From an uncultured Collinsella sp. (GTDB taxonomy: Bacteria > Actinomycetota > Coriobacteriia > Coriobacteriales > Coriobacteriaceae), in assembly GCA_900545055.1 (NCBI GenBank), contig UQXP01000015.1, forward strand, positions 1 to 33,841: 33,841 nucleotides of DNA, read 5' to 3'. Position numbers and translations under genes: made by a program. Shown here piece by piece: positions 1-6,370 of the stretch (positions within the stretch are counted from its first letter, which is position 1; each line of letters begins with the position of its first letter). The notes under the pieces were generated by a model. That model saw only the letters and a program-made list of their open reading frames with translations. It did no database searches and was not told the origin of the DNA.

Positions 1-21
1 CGCGCAGCGGCCAGCTTTAAA

Positions 22-40
22 CCACCCGCTACGCGGGTGG
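22..40. repeat. IS200-type left-end hairpin
   Basis: An 8-bp perfect stem, CCACCCGC/GCGGGTGG, with loop TAC. It matches the right-end hairpin at 702-720 except for one loop base and is expected to be the strand-specific recognition structure for TnpA. Confidence 0.7.
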
Positions 41-127
41 AGACAAACGGCTTTACAAAGCCGCCCCTCCGACCGATATTGACGATTGTTCAGGCCGTCA
101 AGAATTCGAGTCGAAGGGGTGGTCGCC

Positions 128-587
128 ATGGCCCAGAAGGCCTACAGCCTTTCCCACACGAAGTGGATGTGCAAGTACCACATCGTGTTCACGCCGAAGT
201 ATAGGCGCAAAGTGATCTACAACCAAATCAGGAGCGACATAGGGGAGATCCTCAGGAAGCTGTGCGAGTACAAGGGGATCGAGATAATCGAGGGGCACCT
301 GATGCCCGACCACGTGCACGTGCTGCTGGCGATCCCGCCGAAGTACAGCGTCGCGAGCGTCATGGGCTACCTGAAGGGGGAAGAGCTCGCTGATGATATT
401 CGACAGGCACGCCAACCTCAAGTACAAGTTCGGCAACAGGAAGTTCTGGGCGGAGGGCTACTACGTGTCCACCGTCGGCCTGAACGAGGCGACGATCGCC
501 AAGTACATCAGGGAGCAGGAGTCCCACGACATCGCGCTGGACAAGCTGAGCGTGAAGGAGTACGAGGACCCCTTCAAGAGGGGGTGA
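128..587 (+). pseudogene. tnpA: IS200/IS605-family transposase TnpA, frameshifted
   Basis: TnpA is the HUH-type single-strand DNA transposase that cuts and rejoins the hairpin ends of IS200/IS605 elements through a catalytic tyrosine. The start at 128 is preceded by GAAGGGG at 112-118. If one base is removed from the G5 run at 376-380, the reading frame gives a full-length 152-residue protein. The HUH pair is then H62/H64 (PDHVHVLL) and the catalytic tyrosine Y126 (ATIAKYIREQ), matching the spacing known for IS608 TnpA. As written, the first frame runs past the G run into unrelated sequence, and the tyrosine half (393-587) is in the +1 frame. The two catalytic halves are therefore separated. 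This is either decay or an indel error; the required shift is +1, not the common -1 slippage. The restored protein is clearly recognisable. Confidence 0.85.
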
Positions 588-701
588 TCCCGCCGGTTCG
601 ACCGGCGCGCCACGGGTCAAGATGCACTAGGCCTGGACGAAGTCCGGGCCCGCGCCTTTAGACGCGAGCCCGGGGCCCGTGGGTTATACCCTAAGAGCAA
701 A

Positions 702-720
702 CCACCCGCTATGCGGGTGG
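702..720. repeat. IS200-type right-end hairpin
   Basis: An 8-bp perfect stem, CCACCCGC/GCGGGTGG, with loop TAT, the counterpart of the left-end hairpin at 22-40. A second small hairpin, GGGT-TAT-ACCC, lies just upstream at 681-691. Confidence 0.7.
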
Positions 721-828
721 TCATGATTATTCAGGGATTGTTTGCTCGAGCTAAATTAGCCACCCCGGGACCCTTGCGGATTGAGATATTTCGCCGGGAC
801 GGCCGCCTCTATATCGAAGGAACGCCTT

Positions 829-864
829 ATGTGCCCAATGTTTGATCGCGCGTCAGCAGGCTAA
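829..864 (+). other. Possible 11-codon leader frame or relic
   Basis: An ATG follows GAAGGA (816-821) at 7-nt spacing and opens a frame of 11 codons ending in TAA (MCPMFDRASAG). The same arrangement recurs at 1218-1253. It may be a leader peptide, or a relic of the start of a gene lost from this repeat unit. Support is only the spacing and the recurrence. Confidence 0.2.
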
Positions 865-938
865 CAACTGGAAAACTGGGGACCTTTACTGGGGAACTAG
901 GGCCCACTGTCGGCCAAGCCTCGCTCTGGACGCAATTG

Positions 939-1012
939 CCCATTTCCGGACAATCGCGGACAATGTCCGGAAATGGGTTGTAAATGTCCGGAAAAGGATG
1001 AAATGTCCGGAA
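939..1012. repeat. Phased TCCGGA array, copy 1
   Basis: Four TCCGGA cores begin at 945, 966, 987 and 1006, that is at 21, 21 and 19 bp intervals, about two DNA helical turns each. The first two form a perfect 14-bp inverted repeat (939-952 with 964-977). The last two are direct repeats of the right half (AAATGTCCGGAA). The same design recurs at 1315-1387 and 2825-2899, which suggests an operator bound cooperatively on one face of the DNA. Confidence 0.6.
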
Positions 1013-1120
1013 TTCTTGGACTGTCCTGCGCCTGGGTTGCCACGATTCCGCCGTGAGTGTGGGAATGGGGGCCACTCCCATTCGGTGCTTTCGTTTCGAT
1101 CCCCAACTGCTCAAATCAAA

Positions 1121-1177
1121 ATCTTAATCTGCAACACCGAGGTCCGATTTGGGCGGCTAACTGTTGTAGATTGGGGT
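1121..1177. promoter_or_regulatory. Candidate structured-RNA hairpin, copy 1
   Basis: The arms AATCTGCAACA (1126-1136) and TGTTGTAGATT (1162-1172) pair over 11 bp with one G-U pair. Three further G-U pairs plus C-G and A-U extend the stem to 16 bp. The loop is 25 nt. The homologous hairpin at 3010-3066 has different bases at several stem positions but keeps every pair, which favours a structure that acts as RNA. It sits about 110 bases after the TCCGGA array in both places. Its function is unknown. Confidence 0.4.
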
Positions 1178-1217
1178 ATTTCGGCGGGTGGCCCGCGCTA
1201 TATCGAAGGAGTGTTCT

Positions 1218-1253
1218 GTGCGTCTAATATTGACGCATGCCGGAAAGGCGTAA
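1218..1253 (+). other. Possible 11-codon leader frame or relic, second copy
   Basis: A GTG follows GAAGGA (1205-1210) at 7-nt spacing and opens an 11-codon frame ending in TAA (VRLILTHAGKA). It parallels the frame at 829-864 in position, length and upstream sequence, but the peptides are not alike. Treat it as a repeat relic unless expression is shown. Confidence 0.2.
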
Positions 1254-1314
1254 GGAACTCTGCTAGGGAGCTTGGGCTACTATTGGTCAAATTTTGTCGC
1301 GAACGCGGCAGCTT

Positions 1315-1387
1315 CCTTTTCCGGACATTCGCGGGCGATGTCCGGAAAAGGGTAAAAAATGTCCGAATAACACTTAAAATGTCCCAA
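1315..1387. promoter_or_regulatory. Phased TCCGGA array, copy 2, at the regulator's own promoter region
   Basis: A perfect 13-bp inverted repeat (1315-1327 with 1339-1351) holds TCCGGA cores at 1320 and 1341. Degenerate cores TCCGAA (1362) and TCCCAA (1382) follow, at 21, 21 and 20 bp intervals. The array ends about 25 bases before the ATG at 1413, so it covers the likely promoter of the AlbA-type regulator. Autoregulation by that protein is an inference from position. Confidence 0.55.
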
Positions 1388-1412
1388 AAGAGCGTGGCTG
1401 AAAGGCAAATGT

Positions 1413-2807
1413 ATGACTTCAGATGACATTGGAGAAATCCTCGCCAAAGGAGAGGGTGTTTCCATTGAGTTTAAGCGATGCGGAAACCTTCCGGAAATCG
1501 ATACGTTTGAAACGATTTGCTCTTTTGCGAATCGACAAGGAGGCAATATCCTGCTCGGGATTGTTGATGCCGAAAAATCCGATACGGGGAAGCCTGAGGT
1601 CATTGGAATCGATTCTGCTCGTGTTGTCGAAATAGAACGCAACATAGCGAATCGCTTGAATGATCCCAACTTCTTTAATGCTCCGCCTTCTATCGAACTT
1701 GAGAGAGTTGAATATGAGGATAGATTGGTTTTGCGTATCTGGGTGGTCGTCGGCGCCATCGTTCATAAATTGAAGGGCGTGGCGTATGACAGAATCGCCG
1801 ATACGGATCGGAAGGTGACAACTGACACTCAACTTGCGGCAATGTATATCCGTAAGCAGGATTACTATACCGAGCGGAGGGTCTATCCCTATCTTGAGTT
1901 GGGCGACTTGCGTCTTGATTTGCTCGAACGGGTTAGGAAGATGGCGACGGCGAGACGTGCCAATCATCCATGGTCAGAGATGAGCGATGAAGATCTACTC
2001 CGAAGCGCAAATCTATATCTCAAAGATTACGAGACGGGTATTGAGGGCTACACGTTTGCAGCCGCCCTTTTGCTTGGCAAAGACAATGTGATTTCAAGTA
2101 TCGCTCCGTCTTACAAAACTGATGCATACGTCCAGCGTGATGATGTGGACCGCTATGACGATCGTATTGTCGTGAAGACTAATCTTATCGAGGCATACGA
2201 TGTTCTCCTGGAGTTCGCTCAGAAGCATCTGCCTGACAAGTTCTTTCTTGAGGGGACGCAATCGATTAGCCTGAGGGACGTCATTTCGCGTGAGCTGATC
2301 GCTAACACGCTTATCCATCGCGAGTACGCTAATCCTTACCCAGCAAAAATGGTTATCGATGCCGAGGGTATCCATACCGAGAACGCGAGTCGACCGCGAT
2401 TTATCGGTGAGTTGTCGCCAAGCCATTTTAACCCGCTGCCTAAAAATCCCATCATTGCTGAGTTCTTTAGCAATATCGGTAGGGCAGAATCGTTGGGAAG
2501 TGGTACGAGAAATATGTTCAAGTATTCGTGGGCGTATGGCGGCGGTCAGCCTGAGCTCGTTGAGGGCGATGTGTTTGATGCGCGCGTCCCCGTAGCGTCG
2601 AGCCAGGAGGCGATTCAGAAGCTCGATGTCGATTGGGTCATTGAACGCATGCTGGAGTCTTACGGGTACGTAACGGTAGCGGCGGTAGCGAATATCGCGA
2701 ACGTTACCGAGAGGACGGTGCGAAGGCATATCTCCGATATGGTCGACGCCGGGGAGCTCCTGGGGGCCGGAGAGACGCGTGCAAGAAAGTTTGTCAGGGT
2801 GAAATAA
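1413..2807 (+). CDS. AlbA/Schlafen-domain ATP-binding transcriptional regulator
   Basis: A 464-residue protein of the COG2865 type: predicted regulators joining a Schlafen-like AlbA_2 domain, a divergent HATPase domain and a C-terminal winged helix. The AlbA_2 domain spans about residues 5-125, with SIEFK at 17-21 and RQGGNILLGIVD at 41-52. The HATPase_c_4 region spans about 285-380, with ESLGSGTRNM at 359-368. A winged helix-turn-helix occupies about 405-464 (ANVTERTVRRHISDM). The start at 1413 has AAAGG at 1401-1405 upstream. Codon use is visibly lower in GC than in the flanking genes, which suggests acquisition by transfer. TCCGGA arrays lie immediately upstream and downstream and are natural candidates for its binding sites. 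The ligand and targets are unknown; some relatives sit beside defence or toxin-antitoxin genes, but no such partner is visible here. Confidence 0.85.
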   Translation: MTSDDIGEILAKGEGVSIEFKRCGNLPEIDTFETICSFANRQGGNILLGIVDAEKSDTGKPEVIGIDSARVVEIERNIANRLNDPNFFNAPPSIELERVEYEDRLVLRIWVVVGAIVHKLKGVAYDRIADTDRKVTTDTQLAAMYIRKQDYYTERRVYPYLELGDLRLDLLERVRKMATARRANHPWSEMSDEDLLRSANLYLKDYETGIEGYTFAAALLLGKDNVISSIAPSYKTDAYVQRDDVDRYDDRIVVKTNLIEAYDVLLEFAQKHLPDKFFLEGTQSISLRDVISRELIANTLIHREYANPYPAKMVIDAEGIHTENASRPRFIGELSPSHFNPLPKNPIIAEFFSNIGRAESLGSGTRNMFKYSWAYGGGQPELVEGDVFDARVPVASSQEAIQKLDVDWVIERMLESYGYVTVAAVANIANVTERTVRRHISDMVDAGELLGAGETRARKFVRVK

Positions 2808-2824
2808 GGGAAGGACATGACGGC

Positions 2825-2899
2825 CCCCTTTCCGGACATTCGTGGACAATGTCCGGAAAGGGGTTAAAAATGTCCGGAATTAGGACGAAATGTCCGGAA
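2825..2899. repeat. Phased TCCGGA array, copy 3
   Basis: A perfect 14-bp inverted repeat (2825-2838 with 2850-2863) is followed by two direct half-sites. The TCCGGA cores begin at 2831, 2852, 2873 and 2893, giving intervals of 21, 21 and 20 bp. It starts 18 bases after the regulator's stop codon. Confidence 0.6.
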
Positions 2900-3009
2900 T
2901 GGCGGGGATAAGCTACATTTTGGTTGTCGAGATGCGACCGCCAGTGCGGAAATGGTGTCACGAACCCGTTCCGTGTCTCTCGATTCCATTCTCAACCTTT
3001 CAAACCGGC

Positions 3010-3066
3010 ATCTCAATCTGTAACACGAAGGACGGCATTTGCCGAGTAACTGTTACAGATTGAGAT
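3010..3066. promoter_or_regulatory. Candidate structured-RNA hairpin, copy 2
   Basis: ATCTCAATCTGTAACA (3010-3025) pairs perfectly over 16 bp with 3051-3066. The 25-nt loop contains a small CGGC-ATTT-GCCG hairpin (3033-3044). It is homologous to 1121-1177 with compensating base changes. It lies about 140 bases upstream of the flavoenzyme start, so it could belong to that gene's leader or be part of the repeat unit that carries the TCCGGA array. Confidence 0.4.
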
Positions 3067-3207
3067 AAACCGGCGGTTGGGCCCACCCCATCCGCCTGCT
3101 GCTACCTGCTATCCGCCGATTGTATCTACCGCCGCCCTCGCCCATGCCATATCCTTTAGACAACTACGCGGCACCATCGCCGCCGCGCCTACTAGAGAGG
3201 AATGTCC

Positions 3208-5238
3208 ATGACCGCACCTGCACCTAAGCTGCTCCAGCCCATTACGGTTGGCCCCCTCGAGTTCAAGAACCGCATCATGTTCCCGCCGCTGACCACCGGC
3301 TACGAGGAGCGCGACGGTTCCATCGGCGAGCGCAGCCTGGCTTTTTACGAGCGCCTGGCCCGTGGCGGCGTGAGCTACATCGTCATCGGCGACGTCGCTC
3401 CCGTCATGACCGCGAGCCCCACGCCCAAGCTGGCGACCGACGCCCAGATCCCCACGTTTAAGGCGCTGGCCGACGCCGTCCACAAGCACGGCGCCAAGGT
3501 CGCGCTGCAGCTGTTCCACCCCGAGTACGACGTGCCCGGCGTCGGCCGCATGGTCATGGGCTCCATGGCCGCCGCCAAGGCCGCGCAGGAGGCCAAGGCC
3601 GCCGGCGACGAGGAGACCTTTGCCGCCAAGATGGCCGAGTCCAACGAGATCCGCAAGCAGGCCTACGCCAAGCTGCACCACGACATGCAGCACTTTGTGA
3701 ATGAGGCCAGCGTGGAGCAGCTCACCCAGATCAAGGAGGCCATCGCCGCCTCGGCCGCTCGCGCGCAGCAGGCCGGCATCGACGCCATCGAGGTCCACGG
3801 CGACCGCCTGGTAGGTTCGCTGTGCTCGGCCATCCTCAACCAGCGCACCGACGAGTACGGCGGCTCGTTCGAGAACCGCGTTCGCTACGCGCTTGAGGTC
3901 GTCGCCGCCATTAAGGAGGCCGCGCCGCAGCTGATGGTGGAGTACAAGCTCCCCGTGATCATGGAGAACCCCGACGGCACGCCGCGCGGCAAGGGCGGCC
4001 TGCAGCCCGACGAGGCCTGCGAGTTCGCCAAGCTGCTCGAGGGCGCGGGCATCGATATGATCCAGGTCGCGCAGGCAAACCACACCGGCAACATGGGCGA
4101 CACCATTCCGCCCATGGGCGCCATGCCCTACAACTGGACGCTGCCCGTGGCCGAGCGCGTCAAGGCCCTGGTCTCCGTGCCGGTGGCAACCGTCGGCCGT
4201 GTTGTTTCGGTCGAGGCCGGCGAGAAGATCCTGGAAGACGGCGCGGCCGACATCATCGCCTATGGCCGCTCGCTCATGTGCGACCCCGACATTGCGCTGA
4301 AGGCCGCCACGGGTGAGCCCATCCGCGAGTGCCTCAACTGCAACAAGGGTTGCGTCGATGCGATTCAAAACCGCAAGTACATTTCGTGCGTGCTCAATGC
4401 CGAGAACGGCGACGAGGCGACCATCGCCATCAAGCCGGGCGAGGGCGACAAGAAGATCGCCGTGGTGGGCGGCGGCATCGCCGGTCTGGAGGCCGCGCGC
4501 GTGGCGGCCAAGCGCGGCTACGACGTGACCGTCTACGAGGCGAGCGATCATCTGGGCGGACAGATTGTGCTGGCGGCCGCGCCTCCGCGCAAGGACGAGA
4601 TCATGCGCTCGGTCGAGTACTACGAGAAGATTCTGCCTGGCTTGGGCGTGAAGGTTGAGCTCAGCCACGTCGCTAGCCCCGCGGACCTCAACGCCGCCGA
4701 CGCCGCGATTGTGGCCGTGGGCGCGCACGACGTGGTCATCCCCGTTCCGGGCGCCGACTCGGACAAGGTCGTCTCGAGCTGGGACGTGCTGGCCGGCAAG
4801 GTGGAGCTCAGCGGCCGCGTCGCCGTCATTGGCGGTGGCCTGGTGGGCACCGAGACTGCCGAGTATCTGCTGCAGCACGGCTGCGAGGTGGCGATCGTGG
4901 AGATGCTCGACAAGATTGCCGCGGGCGAGTCTGAGACCATTCTGCCGCTGATTATGAGCGACTTTGCCGAGCACAACGTGGAGCAGCACGTGAAGACCCG
5001 CCTGACCGCCATTACTGACGAGGGCGTGGAGGCCGTTCGCACCACCGAGGACGGCGCTGAGGAGCCGGTGAAGATCGCCTGCGATTACGTGGTGATGGCC
5101 GTGGGTTCCAAGGCCAACGCGTTTGACCTGGACGGCGTGACGGTGCCCGTGACCTGCGTGGGCGACTGCTCGGGCGAGCGCACCGCCGACATTGCGAGCG
5201 CCATTCGCACGGCGTATCACGCGGCCAACGAGCTGTAG
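3208..5238 (+). CDS. Enoate-reductase-type FMN/[4Fe-4S]/FAD oxidoreductase with HGDR motif; candidate bilirubin reductase
   Basis: A 676-residue flavoenzyme of the 2,4-dienoyl-CoA reductase/2-enoate reductase type, expected to reduce activated C=C bonds with NAD(P)H in the cytoplasm. An old-yellow-enzyme TIM barrel covers about residues 8-350 and ends in the typical RTDEYGGSFENR. The Fe-S cysteines are C375, C378, C382 and C394 (CX2CX3CX11C). The FAD-binding GGGIAG is at 421-426 and a second nucleotide-binding GGGLVG at 542-547. Where most family members have an AHGYL-type motif, this one has HGDR (197-200), which I recall as a hallmark of gut bilirubin reductase BilR. An Ala/Lys/Glu-rich insertion lies at about 113-160. 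I chose the ATG at 3208 because AGAGAGG at 3194-3200 is 7 nt upstream; the ATG at 3202 would leave only 1 nt. The gene stands alone. The substrate assignment is inference. Confidence 0.9.
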   Translation: MTAPAPKLLQPITVGPLEFKNRIMFPPLTTGYEERDGSIGERSLAFYERLARGGVSYIVIGDVAPVMTASPTPKLATDAQIPTFKALADAVHKHGAKVALQLFHPEYDVPGVGRMVMGSMAAAKAAQEAKAAGDEETFAAKMAESNEIRKQAYAKLHHDMQHFVNEASVEQLTQIKEAIAASAARAQQAGIDAIEVHGDRLVGSLCSAILNQRTDEYGGSFENRVRYALEVVAAIKEAAPQLMVEYKLPVIMENPDGTPRGKGGLQPDEACEFAKLLEGAGIDMIQVAQANHTGNMGDTIPPMGAMPYNWTLPVAERVKALVSVPVATVGRVVSVEAGEKILEDGAADIIAYGRSLMCDPDIALKAATGEPIRECLNCNKGCVDAIQNRKYISCVLNAENGDEATIAIKPGEGDKKIAVVGGGIAGLEAARVAAKRGYDVTVYEASDHLGGQIVLAAAPPRKDEIMRSVEYYEKILPGLGVKVELSHVASPADLNAADAAIVAVGAHDVVIPVPGADSDKVVSSWDVLAGKVELSGRVAVIGGGLVGTETAEYLLQHGCEVAIVEMLDKIAAGESETILPLIMSDFAEHNVEQHVKTRLTAITDEGVEAVRTTEDGAEEPVKIACDYVVMAVGSKANAFDLDGVTVPVTCVGDCSGERTADIASAIRTAYHAANEL

Positions 5239-5313
5239 TTGAACATCGCGGCCAGGCGGGGCGGTAGCACGGATCCGCCTCGCCCGGCTGTGTCCCGTCG
5301 GGTGTCAACCGGT

Positions 5314-5354
5314 GCGGGGCCTGCAAGCGCAGCAGGTCCCGCCCTTTTTGTTTT
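5314..5354 (+). terminator. Intrinsic terminator of the flavoenzyme gene
   Basis: An 11-bp stem (5314-5324 with 5332-5342, one G-U pair) with a 7-nt loop is followed by CC, TTTTT (5345-5349), G and TTTT. It lies 76 bases after the stop codon. Confidence 0.8.
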
Positions 5355-5558
5355 GCTCCGGTGGATGGCAATGCGCGGTAATCATGAGGAGTGAGGACGT
5401 CTACTGCCTTGCAGATCACTCAAAAATATTGGGGGAGGGGTTAATAACTATATCCTCTATACCAAAGGGCATAAAGAGATGCCAATTTTGTTGACAAGCG
5501 AATGACGATTAGCTGCGAGTCAGCTACCAGCGTAAATAATCGATAAAGAAATGTCGCA

Positions 5559-5572
5559 ATTTGGTGCCAAAT
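5559..5572. promoter_or_regulatory. Palindrome ATTTGGTGCCAAAT, possible operator
   Basis: A perfect 6-bp palindrome with a 2-base centre in the AT-rich leader upstream of the helix-turn-helix gene, about 40 bases before the candidate promoter. No regulator can be named. Confidence 0.25.
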
Positions 5573-5608
5573 GCCCAGATAACGCCGCGTCTATTTTAAT
5601 TAACTGCT

Positions 5609-5637
5609 TTGAGCAAACAGTAAAATGCTACTATCTA
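5609..5637 (+). promoter_or_regulatory. Candidate promoter of the helix-turn-helix gene
   Basis: TTGAGC (5609-5614), a 17-bp spacer, then TATCTA (5632-5637), about 40 bases before the start codon. The match to sigma-70-type consensus is moderate only. Confidence 0.3.
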
Positions 5638-5678
5638 ACTTGCACGTAAGAAAGCAGATTAACGGCTAAGGCTAAGAA

Positions 5679-6083
5679 GTGGCAGGTATGTCGGAAGCAA
5701 CTAGGACTCGCACGCATGCGCCCGAGGTTAGGCAGCGCGCCGTCGAGATCCTCCAAGAGGGGGTCGGTCATCGCGCTCTCGCCGCGGAGCTTGGCATTCC
5801 CCAGGCCACGGCTCGTCAGTGGGCCCGCGCGTATGCCGTGGGCGGTGCCGACGCCGTTCTCAATGCCGGTTCGCATCATCACACCTATTCGTACGACGTA
5901 AAGCTCGCTGTGGTTAAGGACCGTCTGGAAAACGGCTTGACGGTTCGCGAGGCCATGATCAAGCACAAGATTCCCAGCGAGTCTTCGGTCAAGGCTTGGT
6001 GCCGCCAGTATCGCGAGAGCGGTGAGTCCGCGCTGGTTGATAAGCCGCGTGGTCGCAAGCCGCGCGTTAAAAAGGCGGAATAG
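5679..6083 (+). CDS. Orphan helix-turn-helix protein related to IS3-type OrfA
   Basis: A 134-residue protein with two consecutive helix-turn-helix segments: about residues 12-50 (RALAAELGIPQATARQWARA) and about 70-112 (TVREAMIKHKIPSESSVKAW). A basic tail ends in RGRKPRVKKAE. The two-HTH plan and the W-x(n)-Y/G-E pattern resemble OrfA of IS150/IS3-group elements, which binds the element's ends. No OrfB integrase or remnant follows; instead the gene has its own terminator, so it may be a domesticated DNA-binding protein or a solo relic. The start is uncertain: GTG at 5679 has TAAGG 7 nt upstream, while ATG at 5688 lacks a well-spaced ribosome-binding site. Confidence 0.7.
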   Translation: MAGMSEATRTRTHAPEVRQRAVEILQEGVGHRALAAELGIPQATARQWARAYAVGGADAVLNAGSHHHTYSYDVKLAVVKDRLENGLTVREAMIKHKIPSESSVKAWCRQYRESGESALVDKPRGRKPRVKKAE

Positions 6084-6370
6084 CGAACGGGATGGTGCGC
6101 CCACAGGGGCGCATTTTTCTTGCCGCGCCAACTTTTTGGACCGTCGTGAGCCTACTGGAACATCCTCCAAAGTGGTTAATAAACCGCGCGCAGTGGCCCG
6201 TGCGCCCGCCGCCGCGATAGGGGGAGCGTCGCCTCTCTGCTCCAAAGCGGACAGACTCGTTACCCCGTACGCCTAAAACTCCCCAGTTGACCGAAAACCC
6301 GCCGCCGCTACTCCTCAACTGAGCTATAACGTTAAACAATTGCAGCGTTTTTGCATGGGGGAGTGATGGT
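6084..6370. other. Intergenic region before the hydrogenase operon
   Basis: After the terminator at 6096-6121 there are about 250 bases without a gene. The hydrogenase promoter should lie here. A TATAAC hexamer at 6325-6330 is a possible -10, but no good -35 is seen at the right distance. A small inverted repeat, TGGTT-AATA-AACC, occurs near 6172-6186. Confidence 0.35.
6096..6121 (+). terminator. Intrinsic terminator of the helix-turn-helix gene
   Basis: TGCGCCC (6096-6102), a 4-nt loop, GGGCGCA (6107-6113), then TTTTTCTT. It lies 12 bases after the stop codon. Confidence 0.8.

Larger units (their letters stand above)
19..720 (+). mobile_element. IS200/IS605-family insertion sequence, probably inactive
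   Basis: The element is bounded by two nearly identical hairpins, CCACCCGC-TAC-GCGGGTGG at 22-40 and CCACCCGC-TAT-GCGGGTGG at 702-720, both preceded by AAA. Such subterminal hairpins, in place of terminal inverted repeats, are typical of single-strand-transposing IS200/IS605 elements. Between them lies a single TnpA gene with no tnpB, so the element belongs to the small IS200-like group. After the gene there is a tight hairpin (592-606, GCCGGT-TCG-ACCGGC) and a GC-rich hairpin (644-673). The exact cleavage sites cannot be read without an empty-site comparison. The element starts almost at the window edge. Confidence 0.75.
721..1412. other. Intergenic region: two diverged tandem copies of a ~380-bp unit
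   Basis: I see no convincing gene in these 692 bases. The stretch reads as about two copies of one unit, offset by roughly 375-390 bases. Each copy has a GATTG-(A/G)-G-(A/G)-TATTTCG segment (785 and 1169), a TATATCGAAGGA segment (810 and 1199), a similar 11-codon frame (829 and 1218) and a phased TCCGGA array (939 and 1315). The second copy ends at the start of the AlbA-type regulator. A long open frame across 842-1426 matches no family I recognise and runs through the repeats, so I do not call it a gene. Base composition is lower in GC than the rest of the window. Confidence 0.55.
2808..3207. other. Intergenic region with array and hairpin
   Basis: This 400-base gap holds the third TCCGGA array (2825-2899), about 110 bases with partial likeness to 1012-1120, the second hairpin (3010-3066) and a GC-rich leader to the flavoenzyme gene. 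I see no gene and no clear intrinsic terminator after the regulator. Confidence 0.5.
5239..5678. other. Intergenic region: terminator, then AT-rich leader
   Basis: The first part holds the terminator of the flavoenzyme gene. From about 5390 to 5660 the sequence turns AT-rich and contains no convincing gene. It includes a palindrome ATTTGG-TG-CCAAAT (5559-5572), an inverted repeat AGCTG-CGAGT-CAGCT (5511-5525), an isolated TTGACA (5491-5496) and a weak promoter at 5609-5637. Confidence 0.45.

Noticed and set aside
376..380. Programmed frameshift in tnpA
   Set aside because: The needed shift is +1 at a bare G5 run without an evident stimulator. A simple indel is the more economical explanation.
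939..1012. TCCGGA arrays as a CRISPR-like array
   Set aside because: The repeated core is only 6-10 bases, spacers are about 11-15 bases and partly conserved, and there are no cas genes. Phased binding sites fit better.
842..1426. 194-codon open frame upstream of the regulator
   Set aside because: It runs through two TCCGGA arrays and a hairpin, has no recognisable domain, and overlaps the regulator's start. It is open by chance.
3109..5220. 703-codon antisense frame opposite the flavoenzyme
   Set aside because: The sense strand encodes a clear multi-domain enzyme. The antisense product is His/Gly/Arg-rich with no motifs, which is typical of shadow frames.
5491..5519. TTGACA at 5491 as a promoter
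   Set aside because: No -10-like hexamer lies 16-18 bases downstream, so the -35 match alone is not enough.
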